Assembly (NCBI RefSeq): GCF_009900745.1
Contig: NZ_WXVU01000006.1
Span: 62,001-126,000, forward strand
From: Chryseobacterium sp. c4a
GTDB taxonomy: Bacteria > Bacteroidota > Bacteroidia > Flavobacteriales > Weeksellaceae
DNA: 64,000 nucleotides
Reading direction: 5' to 3'
The position numbers were made by a program, and so were the translations under genes. The notes beneath the pieces are model-generated. The model ran no database searches. It was not told where the DNA came from and saw only the letters and a program-made list of their open reading frames with translations. Of this stretch, positions 8,407 to 15,887 are shown one piece after another. Numbering within the stretch: the first letter of the stretch is position 1; every line of letters begins with the position of its first letter.

Positions 8407-9111
8407 CTATTTGAATTTATAAGCTACTCCCACCTGAAAAGCGTTGTTTCTTGATTTATAATCACTATTGCTGTTCTTTATTACATCTGTAAGTCCGGCA
8501 ACAAATCTAGCAGTTACCCCAAATTGTGGCGTAAAATAATATCCTGCACCAATACCAATACCAAAATTGAATCTGTTAAATTGATCCATATCTATTTTTT
8601 CTGAAAAATTTCCACTCTCAGAGAATGTATAATTTCCACTTCTTTCAGTAATGGTCATATCTCCTTTTACTTTACCTCCCAATAATAATCCAAATTCAGG
8701 ACCTGCCTCTACATAAAGCTGAGGAAGGATATTATACTGTACCATAAGAGGTAGAACAATATAATTTAAGTTTGTTTTGTAATTGGCTTCCATTGTAGAG
8801 GTTTGATTTCCATAAGATGTCTTATTTCTTATTTCAGATTTCGAACCTAATTGGCTAAAAAGAAGTTCCGGCTGAACACTGAATTTTTCTGCTACTGGTA
8901 TATTTACGAATACTCCGGCATTAAAACCTACTTTTAGCTTCTCATCATTATTCTGATAACCATTAGAAAAGCTATAGTCACTTCTTGACATAGTAGTTGC
9001 ATTGATTCCCGCTTTAACTCCAAATTTAATTGGGGAAGATGACTTTGCTTTTTCCTGTGCATTGATAAAAAGGCTTCCTGCGAAAGCCAATCCTACGAAT
9101 AATTTCTTCAT
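8407..9111 (-). CDS. PorT-family outer membrane beta-barrel protein, paralogue 2
   Basis: Predicted outer membrane barrel of 234 residues. The signal peptide covers residues 1-18 (MKKLFVGLAFAGSLFINA, cut before Q). The mature protein shares with its neighbours PIKFGVKAGINATTMS, KVGFNAGVFVNIPVAEKFS, QPELLFSQLGSKS and QYNILPQLYVEAGPEFGLLL. It ends GVAYKFK, with aromatic residues in the last strand as usual for barrels. The most divergent part is the 120-165 region between two strands, likely a surface loop. The promoter is the sigma-54-like site at 9143-9159, giving a leader of only about 20 bases. It is one of four tandem duplicates, so it probably arose by local gene duplication followed by loop diversification. 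Confidence 0.88.
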   Translation of the reverse strand: MKKLFVGLAFAGSLFINAQEKAKSSSPIKFGVKAGINATTMSRSDYSFSNGYQNNDEKLKVGFNAGVFVNIPVAEKFSVQPELLFSQLGSKSEIRNKTSYGNQTSTMEANYKTNLNYIVLPLMVQYNILPQLYVEAGPEFGLLLGGKVKGDMTITERSGNYTFSESGNFSEKIDMDQFNRFNFGIGIGAGYYFTPQFGVTARFVAGLTDVIKNSNSDYKSRNNAFQVGVAYKFK

Positions 9112-9142
9112 GATTATAATTTTAAATTAACTCCCAGACGGC

Positions 9143-9159
9143 AGCAAAATTCCCGCCAA
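9143..9159 (-). promoter_or_regulatory. sigma-54-type -24/-12 promoter, barrel gene 2
   Basis: Minus-strand TTGGCGGGAATTTTGCT: GG and GC are separated by exactly 10 bases, as in the other copies. The start would be near 9133. A small palindrome TGAC-AAAA-GTCA at 9172-9183 lies just upstream. Confidence 0.65.
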
Positions 9160-9192
9160 AGTGAAGAAAAGTGACAAAAGTCATATAAGGCG

Positions 9193-9228
9193 AAAAAGTC
9201 AGGTTTAAACAAGTAAACCTGACTTTTT
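9193..9228 (-). terminator. terminator closing the putative small RNA
   Basis: AAAAAGTCAGGTTTA (9193-9207) and TAAACCTGACTTTTT (9214-9228) pair perfectly over 15 bp with a 6-base loop, giving a T-run in the minus-strand transcript. It lies upstream of the gene 2 promoter, so it must end a transcript that started farther upstream. Confidence 0.8.
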
Positions 9229-9412
9229 CTATTGAAATCAAAATGTATTCTATCTATTATGGAAATATAAACCTATATTTCCGTTATCTATTTTTCAAAC
9301 TTTAATCAATATGTAACAGAATTTTTTATTTGATTTTTAAACTAATTTTTGAATTTAAAATCATAAAGTAAAAACTGTAATGTAAAGATACTTTCAAAAC
9401 AGATACAATTAA
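9193..9412 (-). ncRNA. putative sigma-54-driven small RNA of about 220 nt
   Basis: A complete -24/-12 promoter (9422-9438) follows the terminator of barrel gene 3, and 220 bases downstream lies a strong terminator with 15-bp arms (9193-9207 and 9214-9228). Between them there is no coding sequence: the longest frame from an ATG is 12 codons. The interior contains a hairpin GGAAATATA/TATATTTCC at about 9261-9282. Barrel gene 2 has its own promoter beyond the terminator, so this interval does not serve as its leader. It could be a regulatory RNA coexpressed with the barrels, or the remnant of a deleted fifth paralogue. No homologue is known to me. Confidence 0.45.
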
Positions 9413-9421
9413 TACTCTATA

Positions 9422-9438
9422 CGCAAATTCCTTGCCAA
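9422..9438 (-). promoter_or_regulatory. sigma-54-type -24/-12 promoter of the putative small RNA
   Basis: Minus-strand TTGGCAAGGAATTTGCG, GG and GC 10 bases apart. It lies between the terminator of barrel gene 3 and the small RNA interval, with predicted start near 9412. Confidence 0.6.
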
Positions 9439-9467
9439 AAAAATGAAAAAGAGATTTAGATATAAAA

Positions 9468-9495
9468 AAACCGGATTAAATACATAATCCGGTTT
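9468..9495 (-). terminator. terminator of barrel gene 3
   Basis: AAACCGGATTA (9468-9478) pairs with TAATCCGGTTT (9485-9495). In the minus-strand transcript the stem is followed by a run of T. The barrel gene 3 stop is at 9525. Confidence 0.8.
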
Positions 9496-9524
9496 CTAAT
9501 TTGTTATTAAACCTAAGGGTAGGC

Positions 9525-10112
9525 TTAGAATTTATAAGCTAAACCAACTTGGAACGCTCCGTTCTTAGTAGAATCAGAACCACTAGGTCTATCTTTAAAG
9601 ATATCAGATAAACCAGCTACATATCTTACATTAACACCAATGTTTGGAGTAAAGTAATATCCAGCACCAAGTCCTAGACCGAAATCGAAAGTTTTCATTC
9701 CGTCTTTTGCATCGTAAGATCCATTGTTAGTTTTCACTTTTGAGCTTAAAAGGAAACTGAATTGAGGACCTGCTTCTACATAAAGGTTAGGAAGAGCATT
9801 GTACTGGAACATTACCGGTACAGCTAGGTAATCTAAGTTAAGTTTAACATCACTGTTATTTTTATCTTTTGCTCCCATACCGCTATATAGAACTTCCGGT
9901 TGAACGCTGAAATCTTGAGCTACAGGAATGTTAGCGAATACACCACCATAGAATCCTGCTTTAGATTTAGTATCATTACCTGAAAGGCTAGAAATGTTAA
10001 GACCAGCTTTTAATCCAAATCTAACTGGAGATGAAGCTGTATTGCTTGAAGTTTTTTGTGCGAAAGAGAAAGTACCTACTACTAATGCTAGGCCTAAAAA
10101 AATCTTTTTCAT
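9525..10112 (-). CDS. PorT-family outer membrane beta-barrel protein, paralogue 3
   Basis: The shortest of the four paralogues, 195 residues. Signal peptide MKKIFLGLALVVGTFSFA is cut before Q. The barrel landmarks are PVRFGLKAGLNISSLSG, KAGFYGGVFANIPVAQDFS, MFQYNALPNLYVEAGPQFSF, FDFGLGLGAGYYFTPNIGV and the terminal strand GAFQVGLAYKF. It is closest to paralogue 4: both share QYNALPNLY, the GLGAGYYFTPN strand and a DRPSGSD loop, which suggests their split is the most recent. The loop around residues 75-90 is shortened relative to paralogues 1 and 2. The sigma-54-like promoter at 10161-10177 carries GA in place of the canonical GC at -12. It is exported to the outer membrane; the ligand is unknown. 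Confidence 0.88.
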   Translation of the reverse strand: MKKIFLGLALVVGTFSFAQKTSSNTASSPVRFGLKAGLNISSLSGNDTKSKAGFYGGVFANIPVAQDFSVQPEVLYSGMGAKDKNNSDVKLNLDYLAVPVMFQYNALPNLYVEAGPQFSFLLSSKVKTNNGSYDAKDGMKTFDFGLGLGAGYYFTPNIGVNVRYVAGLSDIFKDRPSGSDSTKNGAFQVGLAYKF

Positions 10113-10160
10113 AAGTATTTATTTAATAGTTTTTAAGTTTTGTTTAACACTTTCTTTATT

Positions 10161-10177
10161 ATCAAATTGTATGCCAA
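10161..10177 (-). promoter_or_regulatory. sigma-54-like -24/-12 promoter, barrel gene 3
   Basis: Minus-strand TTGGCATACAATTTGAT has the -24 GG and the 10-base spacing but GA instead of GC at -12, so it is a weaker match. The leader would be about 40 bases. Confidence 0.5.
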
Positions 10178-10290
10178 AAAATCAAAATAAGTTTATTTGT
10201 CTTTCTAACAGGTCATTGCAGCTAAATTTATATAAAAAATCTACTAAAAAAGCATATATTTAGTTAACATAATTTAAGATTCTAAATAAA

Positions 10291-10323
10291 AAAAGACCAG
10301 ACTATAAAATAATCTGATCTTTT
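10291..10323 (-). terminator. terminator of barrel gene 4
   Basis: AAAAGACCAGA (10291-10301) pairs with TCTGATCTTTT (10313-10323) with one mismatch. It lies 38 bases after the gene 4 stop. Confidence 0.65.
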
Positions 10324-10360
10324 ATTGAATATAAAATTTGTTACTGAATGTTTAAGAAGC

Positions 10361-10987
10361 TTATCTAAATTTATAAGCTAATCCTACTTGGAATACATTA
10401 TTTCTTACTGCATCAGATCCACTAGGTCTGTCTTTAGCAATGTCTGTTAAACCAGCTACATATCTTGCTGTAATTCCCAAATTAGGCGTGAAGTAATATC
10501 CAGCTCCTAAACCGATACCAAAGTTGAATGTATTCAAATTATCTTTGAAGTTATCTGTTGTAGAAGATTGCCCTGAAGATTCATTTTTGAATTTATTCTT
10601 AGCACTTACCATGAATCCGAATTCCGGACCTGCTTCTAAATAAAGGTTAGGTAGGGCATTGTACTGGAACATTACCGGTACCGTAATATAATCTAGTTTA
10701 GTAGAAGCAGAATATTTAGTTCCTGCTAAAGTATAATCTGATTTATTACCATATTGTGAATATAATACCTCTGGCTGAATGCTTAATGAAGTAGCCACTG
10801 GAATGTTGGCAAATACACCTGCATTAAATCCTATTTTAGATTTTTGATCATCCAGACCGTTATTTTTTGAAAGTGAAGAAACGTTCATTCCTCCTTTTAC
10901 ACCAAATGCTACCGGACTAGAAGAAGTTGTTTGAGCGAACGCCAACGTGCTTGCAGTTACTGCTAATCCTAAAATTAACTTTTTCAT
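10361..10987 (-). CDS. PorT-family outer membrane beta-barrel protein, paralogue 4
   Basis: Barrel protein of 208 residues with signal peptide MKKLILGLAVTASTLAFA, cut before Q. Family landmarks are PVAFGVKGGMNVSSLSK, KIGFNAGVFANIPVATSLS, QPEVLYSQYGNKSDY, QYNALPNLYLEAGPEFGFMV and NFGIGLGAGYYFTPNLGIT. The last strand ends GLAYKFR. Its coding sequence is visibly similar to paralogue 3 over the second half, including the DRPSGSD loop. It is the most upstream of the four in transcription direction but is followed by its own terminator, so the array is four monocistronic units and not an operon. The promoter at 11069-11085 is sigma-54-like with GA at -12 and leaves a leader of about 70 bases. Confidence 0.88.
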   Translation of the reverse strand: MKKLILGLAVTASTLAFAQTTSSSPVAFGVKGGMNVSSLSKNNGLDDQKSKIGFNAGVFANIPVATSLSIQPEVLYSQYGNKSDYTLAGTKYSASTKLDYITVPVMFQYNALPNLYLEAGPEFGFMVSAKNKFKNESSGQSSTTDNFKDNLNTFNFGIGLGAGYYFTPNLGITARYVAGLTDIAKDRPSGSDAVRNNVFQVGLAYKFR

Positions 10988-11068
10988 AACTTTAAATTTT
11001 AAATTTTTACTCTTTCTTAATTTTAAATTTTACTACTTGTTCTCATTTCTGTAGAACGCTGGAGATCT

Positions 11069-11085
11069 TTCAAATTGCTTGCCAA
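11069..11085 (-). promoter_or_regulatory. sigma-54-like -24/-12 promoter, barrel gene 4
   Basis: Minus-strand TTGGCAAGCAATTTGAA has GG then 10 bases then GA. The first 12 bases match the gene 1 site almost exactly. A perfect palindrome ATTTTAAC-GG-GTTAAAAT at 11091-11108 abuts it upstream. Confidence 0.55.
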
Positions 11086-11108
11086 AAAATATTTTAACGG
11101 GTTAAAAT

Positions 11109-11471
11109 CAATAAAAAAATAGGCTTTTCTGTATTTATTTTCAATTTAATTAATTGGTCTTCAGTGTCATGAGTAATTAAATAAACATTTGTTTAGAATG
11201 AGGCTAAATTGACGGTTTTGTCAAAAATAGAGTTGAAAATAAGCTCAAGGATATCTTTCCATCATACTCCCCATTAAAATTATTTGATAAAACGACCCTT
11301 ACTATCAAATTACCAACTCATGAGAGAACCTTTATATAAGCCTAAGTTTCGACAAAAGATCATTACCAAACCATTTTGCTTTATTAATTTTGTGTTTCTT
11401 ATATGATGATAACCTGATGCTCTTACAAAATGGCTCATTGAAATTTGTAAGAATTCATTAATCTTTACAAC
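11109..11471. other. AT-rich spacer without a recognised gene
   Basis: This 360-base spacer separates the minus-strand barrel array from the plus-strand S74 protein gene. I see no open frame with family features, no strong hairpin and no exact TAnnTTTG box. The stretch AATCTTTAC at about 11459-11467 is a weak -7 candidate for the following gene. Confidence 0.5.
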
Positions 11472-13328
11472 ATGAAAAAATGCACATTGATGCTGCTGCT
11501 TCTTTTTTTTGAAAACAACATACAAGCTCAGATCGGGATCAATACAACAACACCTAATCCATCCTCAGCATTAGAAGTTGCGGGTTCTAATAAAGGGATC
11601 TTAATTCCCAGAGTGGCATTAACTGGAAGTTCTGATACGACTACAGTACCTTTAGCTGCCAATTCTTTAATGATTTATAATATAGCTTCTGTAAACGATG
11701 TTCATCCCGGATATTATTATTGGAGTACAGGTGCTGGACGATGGACAAAAGTATTGGATGATTTAACTCCCATTGTGATGACGGGATGGAGTCTGACTGG
11801 GAACTCGGGTATGGTAAACGGGGTCAATTTTATCGGGACATCTGATAATGTAGATGTTATTTTTAAAAGAAATAATATTGTATCCGGAGTTTTAAACACC
11901 ACCAATACCATCTTTGGCGTTAATAGCTTGACTGCTAATACAACAGGACTTAACAATACTGCGGTAGGGGTAAATAATTTAATTTCCAATACCATAGGAA
12001 GCATGAATACGGCAATAGGATCAGAGGTGTTGAGCAATAACAAATCGGGGATACAAAATACTGGCTATGGATATCGGGCTTTATATTCGAATCTGGACGG
12101 GAATAATAATGTTGCAAATGGTTATTTTTCACTTTTTTCAGCTAAAAGTACAATAGGAAATGTTGGTATCGGTGCCAGTTCTCTTCGTGAGCTGATTTCA
12201 GGAGATGACAATATAGGAATTGGAGGTGACTCTTTTCGAATGATTCCTGGTGGAAGAGGAAATACTGCAATTGGCGGATCTGCAGGATATAATTTAAATA
12301 CTGTAAATAATTATAATACGTTTATTGGCTTCCGGGCAGGAGCCGGGCTTGTTTCCGGAAAATCAAATACGATTATTGGAGCTAATGTAAGTAGTTTACC
12401 GGCTTCGCTTTCAAATAATATCATCATTGCTGATGGTGACGGAAACAGAAGAATTAATATTGATCAGAACGGAAATATTGGTATTGGAACAAATACCCCA
12501 AAGTTTCCACTGGACATCAGGCTAAAAACTACGGTATGGCCTCTGGCTGCATCAAGCCTTACTTATTATGGAATAAGTCCTGATTCGGGCTCTTTTGACG
12601 GAACATCAACTACTTATTCTAATTATACCAATGATATAGGTACTTTCAATACCAACACTTCTATTTATGCGGATGGAAATATTATCTCAGTAGGGAAATT
12701 GAGTGTAGCACAAACCTCTCTCTTTTCAGATAAAAGAATCAAAAATATCATAGGAAAATCAGATAGCTCAAAGGATTTGGAACTCTTAAAAAAGCTCAGT
12801 ATTACCAATTATCTTATGAAAGATGAATCTGTGTATGGTAAGCAGAAATTTAAAAAGATAATCGCTCAGGAGGTAGAGACTGTATATCCGCAAGCAGTCA
12901 GTAGAAGTGGTGTAAAAACTTTTATTCCTAATATTTATCAGTTGGCAAAACAAAATGGAGATGTTTTTATTTTTGAAAAGCCTATTGATATTGCTAAAAG
13001 GGATAAATTTCTTAAAGTATATGATGAAACAGGAGAAATTATTTTGGAAATACAGGACAGCACCCCTAATAGTATCACAGCTAATGTAGCAGATAAAAAA
13101 CTTAAAGGAAAATTGTTTGTTTATGGAACTGAAGTATCTGATATGAGAACGGTAGACTATGATGCTTTGTCGATGCTGAATATCTCTGCCACTCAAGAAT
13201 TAGCAAGAAGGATAGAAATCTTAGAAAATGAAAATGAAGCTTTAAAAAAATCGAATATTGAAATGCAGCATAAGCAGTCTATTTTTGAAGACCGTTTAAA
13301 ACAGCTGGAATCTTCTTTTTCGAAATAA
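11472..13328 (+). CDS. secreted tail-fibre-like protein with S74 endosialidase-chaperone domain
   Basis: Exported protein of 618 residues with signal peptide residues 1-19 (cut at IQA-Q). The N-terminal motif QIGINTTTPNPSSALEVAG recurs in flavobacterial surface proteins. The middle (about 130-345) is rich in short N/T/G/I repeats of the type NTAxGxxxL and IGIGTNTP, expected to form a trimeric beta-helix. The C-terminal part is an intramolecular chaperone (peptidase S74): FSDKRIKNI contains Ser419 and Lys424, the same five-residue spacing as the self-cleaving Ser-Lys pair of phage endosialidases. The last 50 residues form a coiled coil. This predicts trimerisation followed by autoprocessing. 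Flavobacterial chromosomes carry such genes outside prophages, and no phage genes are near it here. Confidence 0.85.
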   Translation: MKKCTLMLLLLFFENNIQAQIGINTTTPNPSSALEVAGSNKGILIPRVALTGSSDTTTVPLAANSLMIYNIASVNDVHPGYYYWSTGAGRWTKVLDDLTPIVMTGWSLTGNSGMVNGVNFIGTSDNVDVIFKRNNIVSGVLNTTNTIFGVNSLTANTTGLNNTAVGVNNLISNTIGSMNTAIGSEVLSNNKSGIQNTGYGYRALYSNLDGNNNVANGYFSLFSAKSTIGNVGIGASSLRELISGDDNIGIGGDSFRMIPGGRGNTAIGGSAGYNLNTVNNYNTFIGFRAGAGLVSGKSNTIIGANVSSLPASLSNNIIIADGDGNRRINIDQNGNIGIGTNTPKFPLDIRLKTTVWPLAASSLTYYGISPDSGSFDGTSTTYSNYTNDIGTFNTNTSIYADGNIISVGKLSVAQTSLFSDKRIKNIIGKSDSSKDLELLKKLSITNYLMKDESVYGKQKFKKIIAQEVETVYPQAVSRSGVKTFIPNIYQLAKQNGDVFIFEKPIDIAKRDKFLKVYDETGEIILEIQDSTPNSITANVADKKLKGKLFVYGTEVSDMRTVDYDALSMLNISATQELARRIEILENENEALKKSNIEMQHKQSIFEDRLKQLESSFSK

Positions 13329-13331
13329 AAT

Positions 13332-13360
13332 AAGCCTGATTGTAAATAATCAGGCTTTAT
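13332..13360 (+). terminator. terminator between the S74 protein gene and aroB
   Basis: AAGCCTGAT (13332-13340) pairs with ATCAGGCTT (13349-13357). It probably serves the plus-strand gene and, being symmetrical, also the convergent aroB. Confidence 0.7.
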
Positions 13361-13428
13361 CTATTTTAAGGTCTATTTTACAAATTAGAATATTCCATTA
13401 TCATTCTTTAAAACAAAGAAAAGATGAT

Positions 13429-14475
13429 TTAAAGATCATTCAATTTTCTATAGAAATGAATTGCTTCCAGGATATTTTTCTGGCTGCATTGGTGGTCATA
13501 ATTACATGCTCCGATTCCTGTAAGTAAAGAAAAATTAATTTTACTGTCCACATTCTTTTTATCATTCAATAATAAAGCTGTAATATCTTCATCTTTAAAA
13601 TCGCTGATATCTAAATAAGGATAATATCGTTGGATATTTTCAATAATGATTCTTGAATCTTCTTCTGAAATAAGGTTTTCAAGAAATGCCAGGTGAGCTT
13701 CACTAATCATTCCCATCGCAACAGCTTCTCCGTGAAGAATAGGATTTCCCTGTTGTAAACAAAGACTTTCAACAGCATGTCCTATGGTATGTCCGAAGTT
13801 CAGGGTTTTTCTGATATTGCTTTCATGGAAATCTTTTTCTACAACATCTTGCTTGATATCCATAGAATTCTGGATATAAGGAGTTACTGATTCTACATTA
13901 AGCTTATGAATCTGAATCAATTGATTCCAGTGTGCTTTGTCAGCGATTAATCCGTGTTTTAGCATTTCAGCAAAACCACTTCTTAATTCTTTAAAAGGTA
14001 ATGTTTCTAAAAATTGAGGGTAAATAAAAATCTGTTCCGGGAATGCAAATGTTCCAACCATATTCTTATAATGCATTAAATCTATCCCTGTTTTCCCACC
14101 AATCGAGGCATCACACATAGATAAAAGGGTAGTAGGAATATTGATGAACTGGATTCCTCTTTTATAAGTAGAAGCCACAAAACCTCCCATATCTGTTATA
14201 ACACCGCCACCAAGGTTAATGACCAATGCTTTTCGGTCTGCCTGCATTTCGGTAAGAATTTCCCAAAGCTGATTCGCAGTCTGGATATTCTTCATTTCTT
14301 CTCCTGCTTCAATCTCCAGAATTTCAAACCCAAGATCTGTTTCCATATTACCTAACAGAACAGGAAGGCAGTATTCATGAGTGTTTTCATCCACCAAAAT
14401 AAAAATTTTACTGAATGTTTTCTCATGAAGAAAGTCGTTGAGTTGCGAAAAATTATCGTTTAATATTGTTATCAT
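13429..14475 (-). CDS. aroB: 3-dehydroquinate synthase
   Basis: Second enzyme of the shikimate pathway, converting DAHP to 3-dehydroquinate with NAD and a divalent metal. The 348 residues match the family length. Visible signatures are NLGGGVITDMGGFVASTYKRG (NAD and substrate region), the IPTTLLSMCDASIGGKTGID loop, and the zinc-ligand region KTLNFGHTIGHAVESL followed by LHGEAVAMGM. An exact minus-strand -7 box (14514-14521) lies about 40 bases upstream of the ATG, so it is transcribed on its own and divergently from the pseudouridine synthase gene. Nothing unusual is seen in its sequence. Confidence 0.97.
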   Translation of the reverse strand: MITILNDNFSQLNDFLHEKTFSKIFILVDENTHEYCLPVLLGNMETDLGFEILEIEAGEEMKNIQTANQLWEILTEMQADRKALVINLGGGVITDMGGFVASTYKRGIQFINIPTTLLSMCDASIGGKTGIDLMHYKNMVGTFAFPEQIFIYPQFLETLPFKELRSGFAEMLKHGLIADKAHWNQLIQIHKLNVESVTPYIQNSMDIKQDVVEKDFHESNIRKTLNFGHTIGHAVESLCLQQGNPILHGEAVAMGMISEAHLAFLENLISEEDSRIIIENIQRYYPYLDISDFKDEDITALLLNDKKNVDSKINFSLLTGIGACNYDHQCSQKNILEAIHFYRKLNDL

Positions 14476-14513
14476 CTTCGAAAATATGTAAGGTTAAAAT
14501 GTAAACTATTCTG

Positions 14514-14562
14514 CAAAGTTATGATTCTTAATTTTTAACTCGTAACTAAATTACTATCTTTG
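14514..14562. promoter_or_regulatory. divergent promoters of aroB and the pseudouridine synthase gene
   Basis: Two exact TAnnTTTG elements face away from each other: TAACTTTG on the minus strand at 14514-14521 for aroB and TATCTTTG on the plus strand at 14555-14562 for the synthase gene, whose ATG follows 15 bases later. Confidence 0.65.
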
Positions 14563-14576
14563 CAAAAATTTTTAGA

Positions 14577-15761
14577 ATGAGCAGAGATAATAATAATTCA
14601 GACAGATCAAAGAGACCAAGAATTTCAACCAAGAAAAGTTCTGATGATTCTCGTGCTTCCAGATCTGGAAATTCTTCAGGATCAAAACCTTTTAAAAAGC
14701 CGTTCTCTAAAGACGGAGCAAGAAAAGGCCCCGAACATTCAGGATCCAACTCAAGATTTGAAAAGAAACCGTTTAAGAAAAATACTGGGAGTTTTAACAG
14801 CTCAAGTGATGATTCTGAATCAAAATCTGAAAGTAGAGCTTATATCACGAATAAAAGTGAAAGCTACGAAAGAAAATCTTTTGGAAAACCTAAGAGAGGT
14901 GGCAAAAACTTTGACACAAGAGATAAGTACGAAAGAGGCAGCCTGAAATATGGTAGAAGACCTTCTGCTAATGGAGAGGAGAGAAAAGATGATAAAACAA
15001 GATCTTTTGTACAGAAAAGAAGGCTGAACAAGATTGATAAAGACATTCATAAAGACAGCATCCGTCTTAATAAGTATATTGCTAACTCTGGAATCTGCAG
15101 CAGGAGAGAAGCTGATGAGCTTATCACTCAGGGGCTTGTAGAGGTAAACGGAAAAGCTGTAACTGAAATGGGTTATCAGGTACAGAAAACCGACAGAGTT
15201 GTTTTTGATGGACAAAGCATTACGCCGGAAAAACCTGTATATGTACTTCTGAACAAACCAAAAGGGTATATCTCTACAACGAAGGATGATAAAGCAAGAA
15301 AAACAGTAATGGATCTTGTAGCCAACGCTTCGCCTTACAGATTGTTCCCGGTTGGAAGATTAGACCGCTCCACTACAGGAGTTATCTTATTGACTAATGA
15401 CGGACACATGACCAAAAAACTGACGCATCCATCTTTTGATGCTAAGAAAATCTATCATGTAACATTAGACAAAAAATTAACAGGTGAAGATTTACGTCTT
15501 ATTGCAGAAGGAATCCGTCTTGATGAAGGAGTAGCAGTGGTTGATCAAATTTCATACATTGAAGGTAAGCCTAAAAATGAAATCGGAATTGAGATTCACA
15601 TCGGTTGGAACCGTGTTATCAGAAGAATTTTCCAAAGATTAGGGTACGAAGTAGAGTCTTTAGACAGAGTAATGTTTGCCGGATTAACGAAGAAAAACAT
15701 TAAGAGAGGACACTGGAGAATCCTTTCAGAACTGGAAGTAAACAACCTTAAAATGCTTTAA
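14577..15761 (+). CDS. RluB/RsuA-type pseudouridine synthase with long disordered N-terminus
   Basis: Modifies a uridine in ribosomal RNA to pseudouridine. Residues about 163-210 form an S4 RNA-binding domain (RLNKYIANSGICSRREADEL). Residues 220-394 form the catalytic domain: VLLNKPKGYISTT, then GRLDRSTTGVILLTNDG with catalytic Asp263, then LTHPSFDAKKIYHV. The first 155 residues are unusual compared with proteobacterial RluB: Ser/Lys/Arg/Asp-rich, low complexity and probably disordered, perhaps an extra rRNA-binding tail. Such tails are common in Bacteroidota RluB-like proteins. The start at 14577 is supported by the -7 box 15 bases upstream. A strong terminator follows the gene. Confidence 0.92.
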   Translation: MSRDNNNSDRSKRPRISTKKSSDDSRASRSGNSSGSKPFKKPFSKDGARKGPEHSGSNSRFEKKPFKKNTGSFNSSSDDSESKSESRAYITNKSESYERKSFGKPKRGGKNFDTRDKYERGSLKYGRRPSANGEERKDDKTRSFVQKRRLNKIDKDIHKDSIRLNKYIANSGICSRREADELITQGLVEVNGKAVTEMGYQVQKTDRVVFDGQSITPEKPVYVLLNKPKGYISTTKDDKARKTVMDLVANASPYRLFPVGRLDRSTTGVILLTNDGHMTKKLTHPSFDAKKIYHVTLDKKLTGEDLRLIAEGIRLDEGVAVVDQISYIEGKPKNEIGIEIHIGWNRVIRRIFQRLGYEVESLDRVMFAGLTKKNIKRGHWRILSELEVNNLKML

Positions 15762-15786
15762 AAGAAGTTTAAGGTTAATGCAAATA

Positions 15787-15820
15787 AAAAAGCGCAGAAT
15801 TTATTTTCTGCGCTTTTTTT
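15787..15820 (+). terminator. terminator after the pseudouridine synthase gene
   Basis: AGCGCAGA (15791-15798) pairs with TCTGCGCT (15807-15814), flanked by A- and T-runs so the stem can be extended. Confidence 0.85.
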
Positions 15821-15836
15821 GTATTACCAAATAAAT

Positions 15837-15872
15837 AAATGTCTCAAAAATGAGACATTTGTCGTAATTTAG
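15837..15872 (+). promoter_or_regulatory. operator and promoter of the tetR-esterase operon
   Basis: A perfect inverted repeat AAATGTCTCA (15837-15846) AAAA TGAGACATTT (15851-15860) is followed by the -7-like TAATTTAG at 15865-15872. A dimer bound to the repeat would cover the -33 region. The size and symmetry suit a TetR-family dimer, and the TetR gene starts 27 bases downstream, so autorepression is likely. Confidence 0.75.
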
Positions 15873-15887
15873 CGTCAATTAAAAATT

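Noticed and set aside
9994-10263. Plus-strand frame of 89 codons
   Set aside because: It lies antisense to barrel gene 3 and its promoter; its composition reflects the opposite gene.
11472-13328. Prophage tail fibre
   Set aside because: The S74 protein has a Sec signal peptide and is flanked by aroB and barrel genes, with no phage structural or lysis gene nearby.
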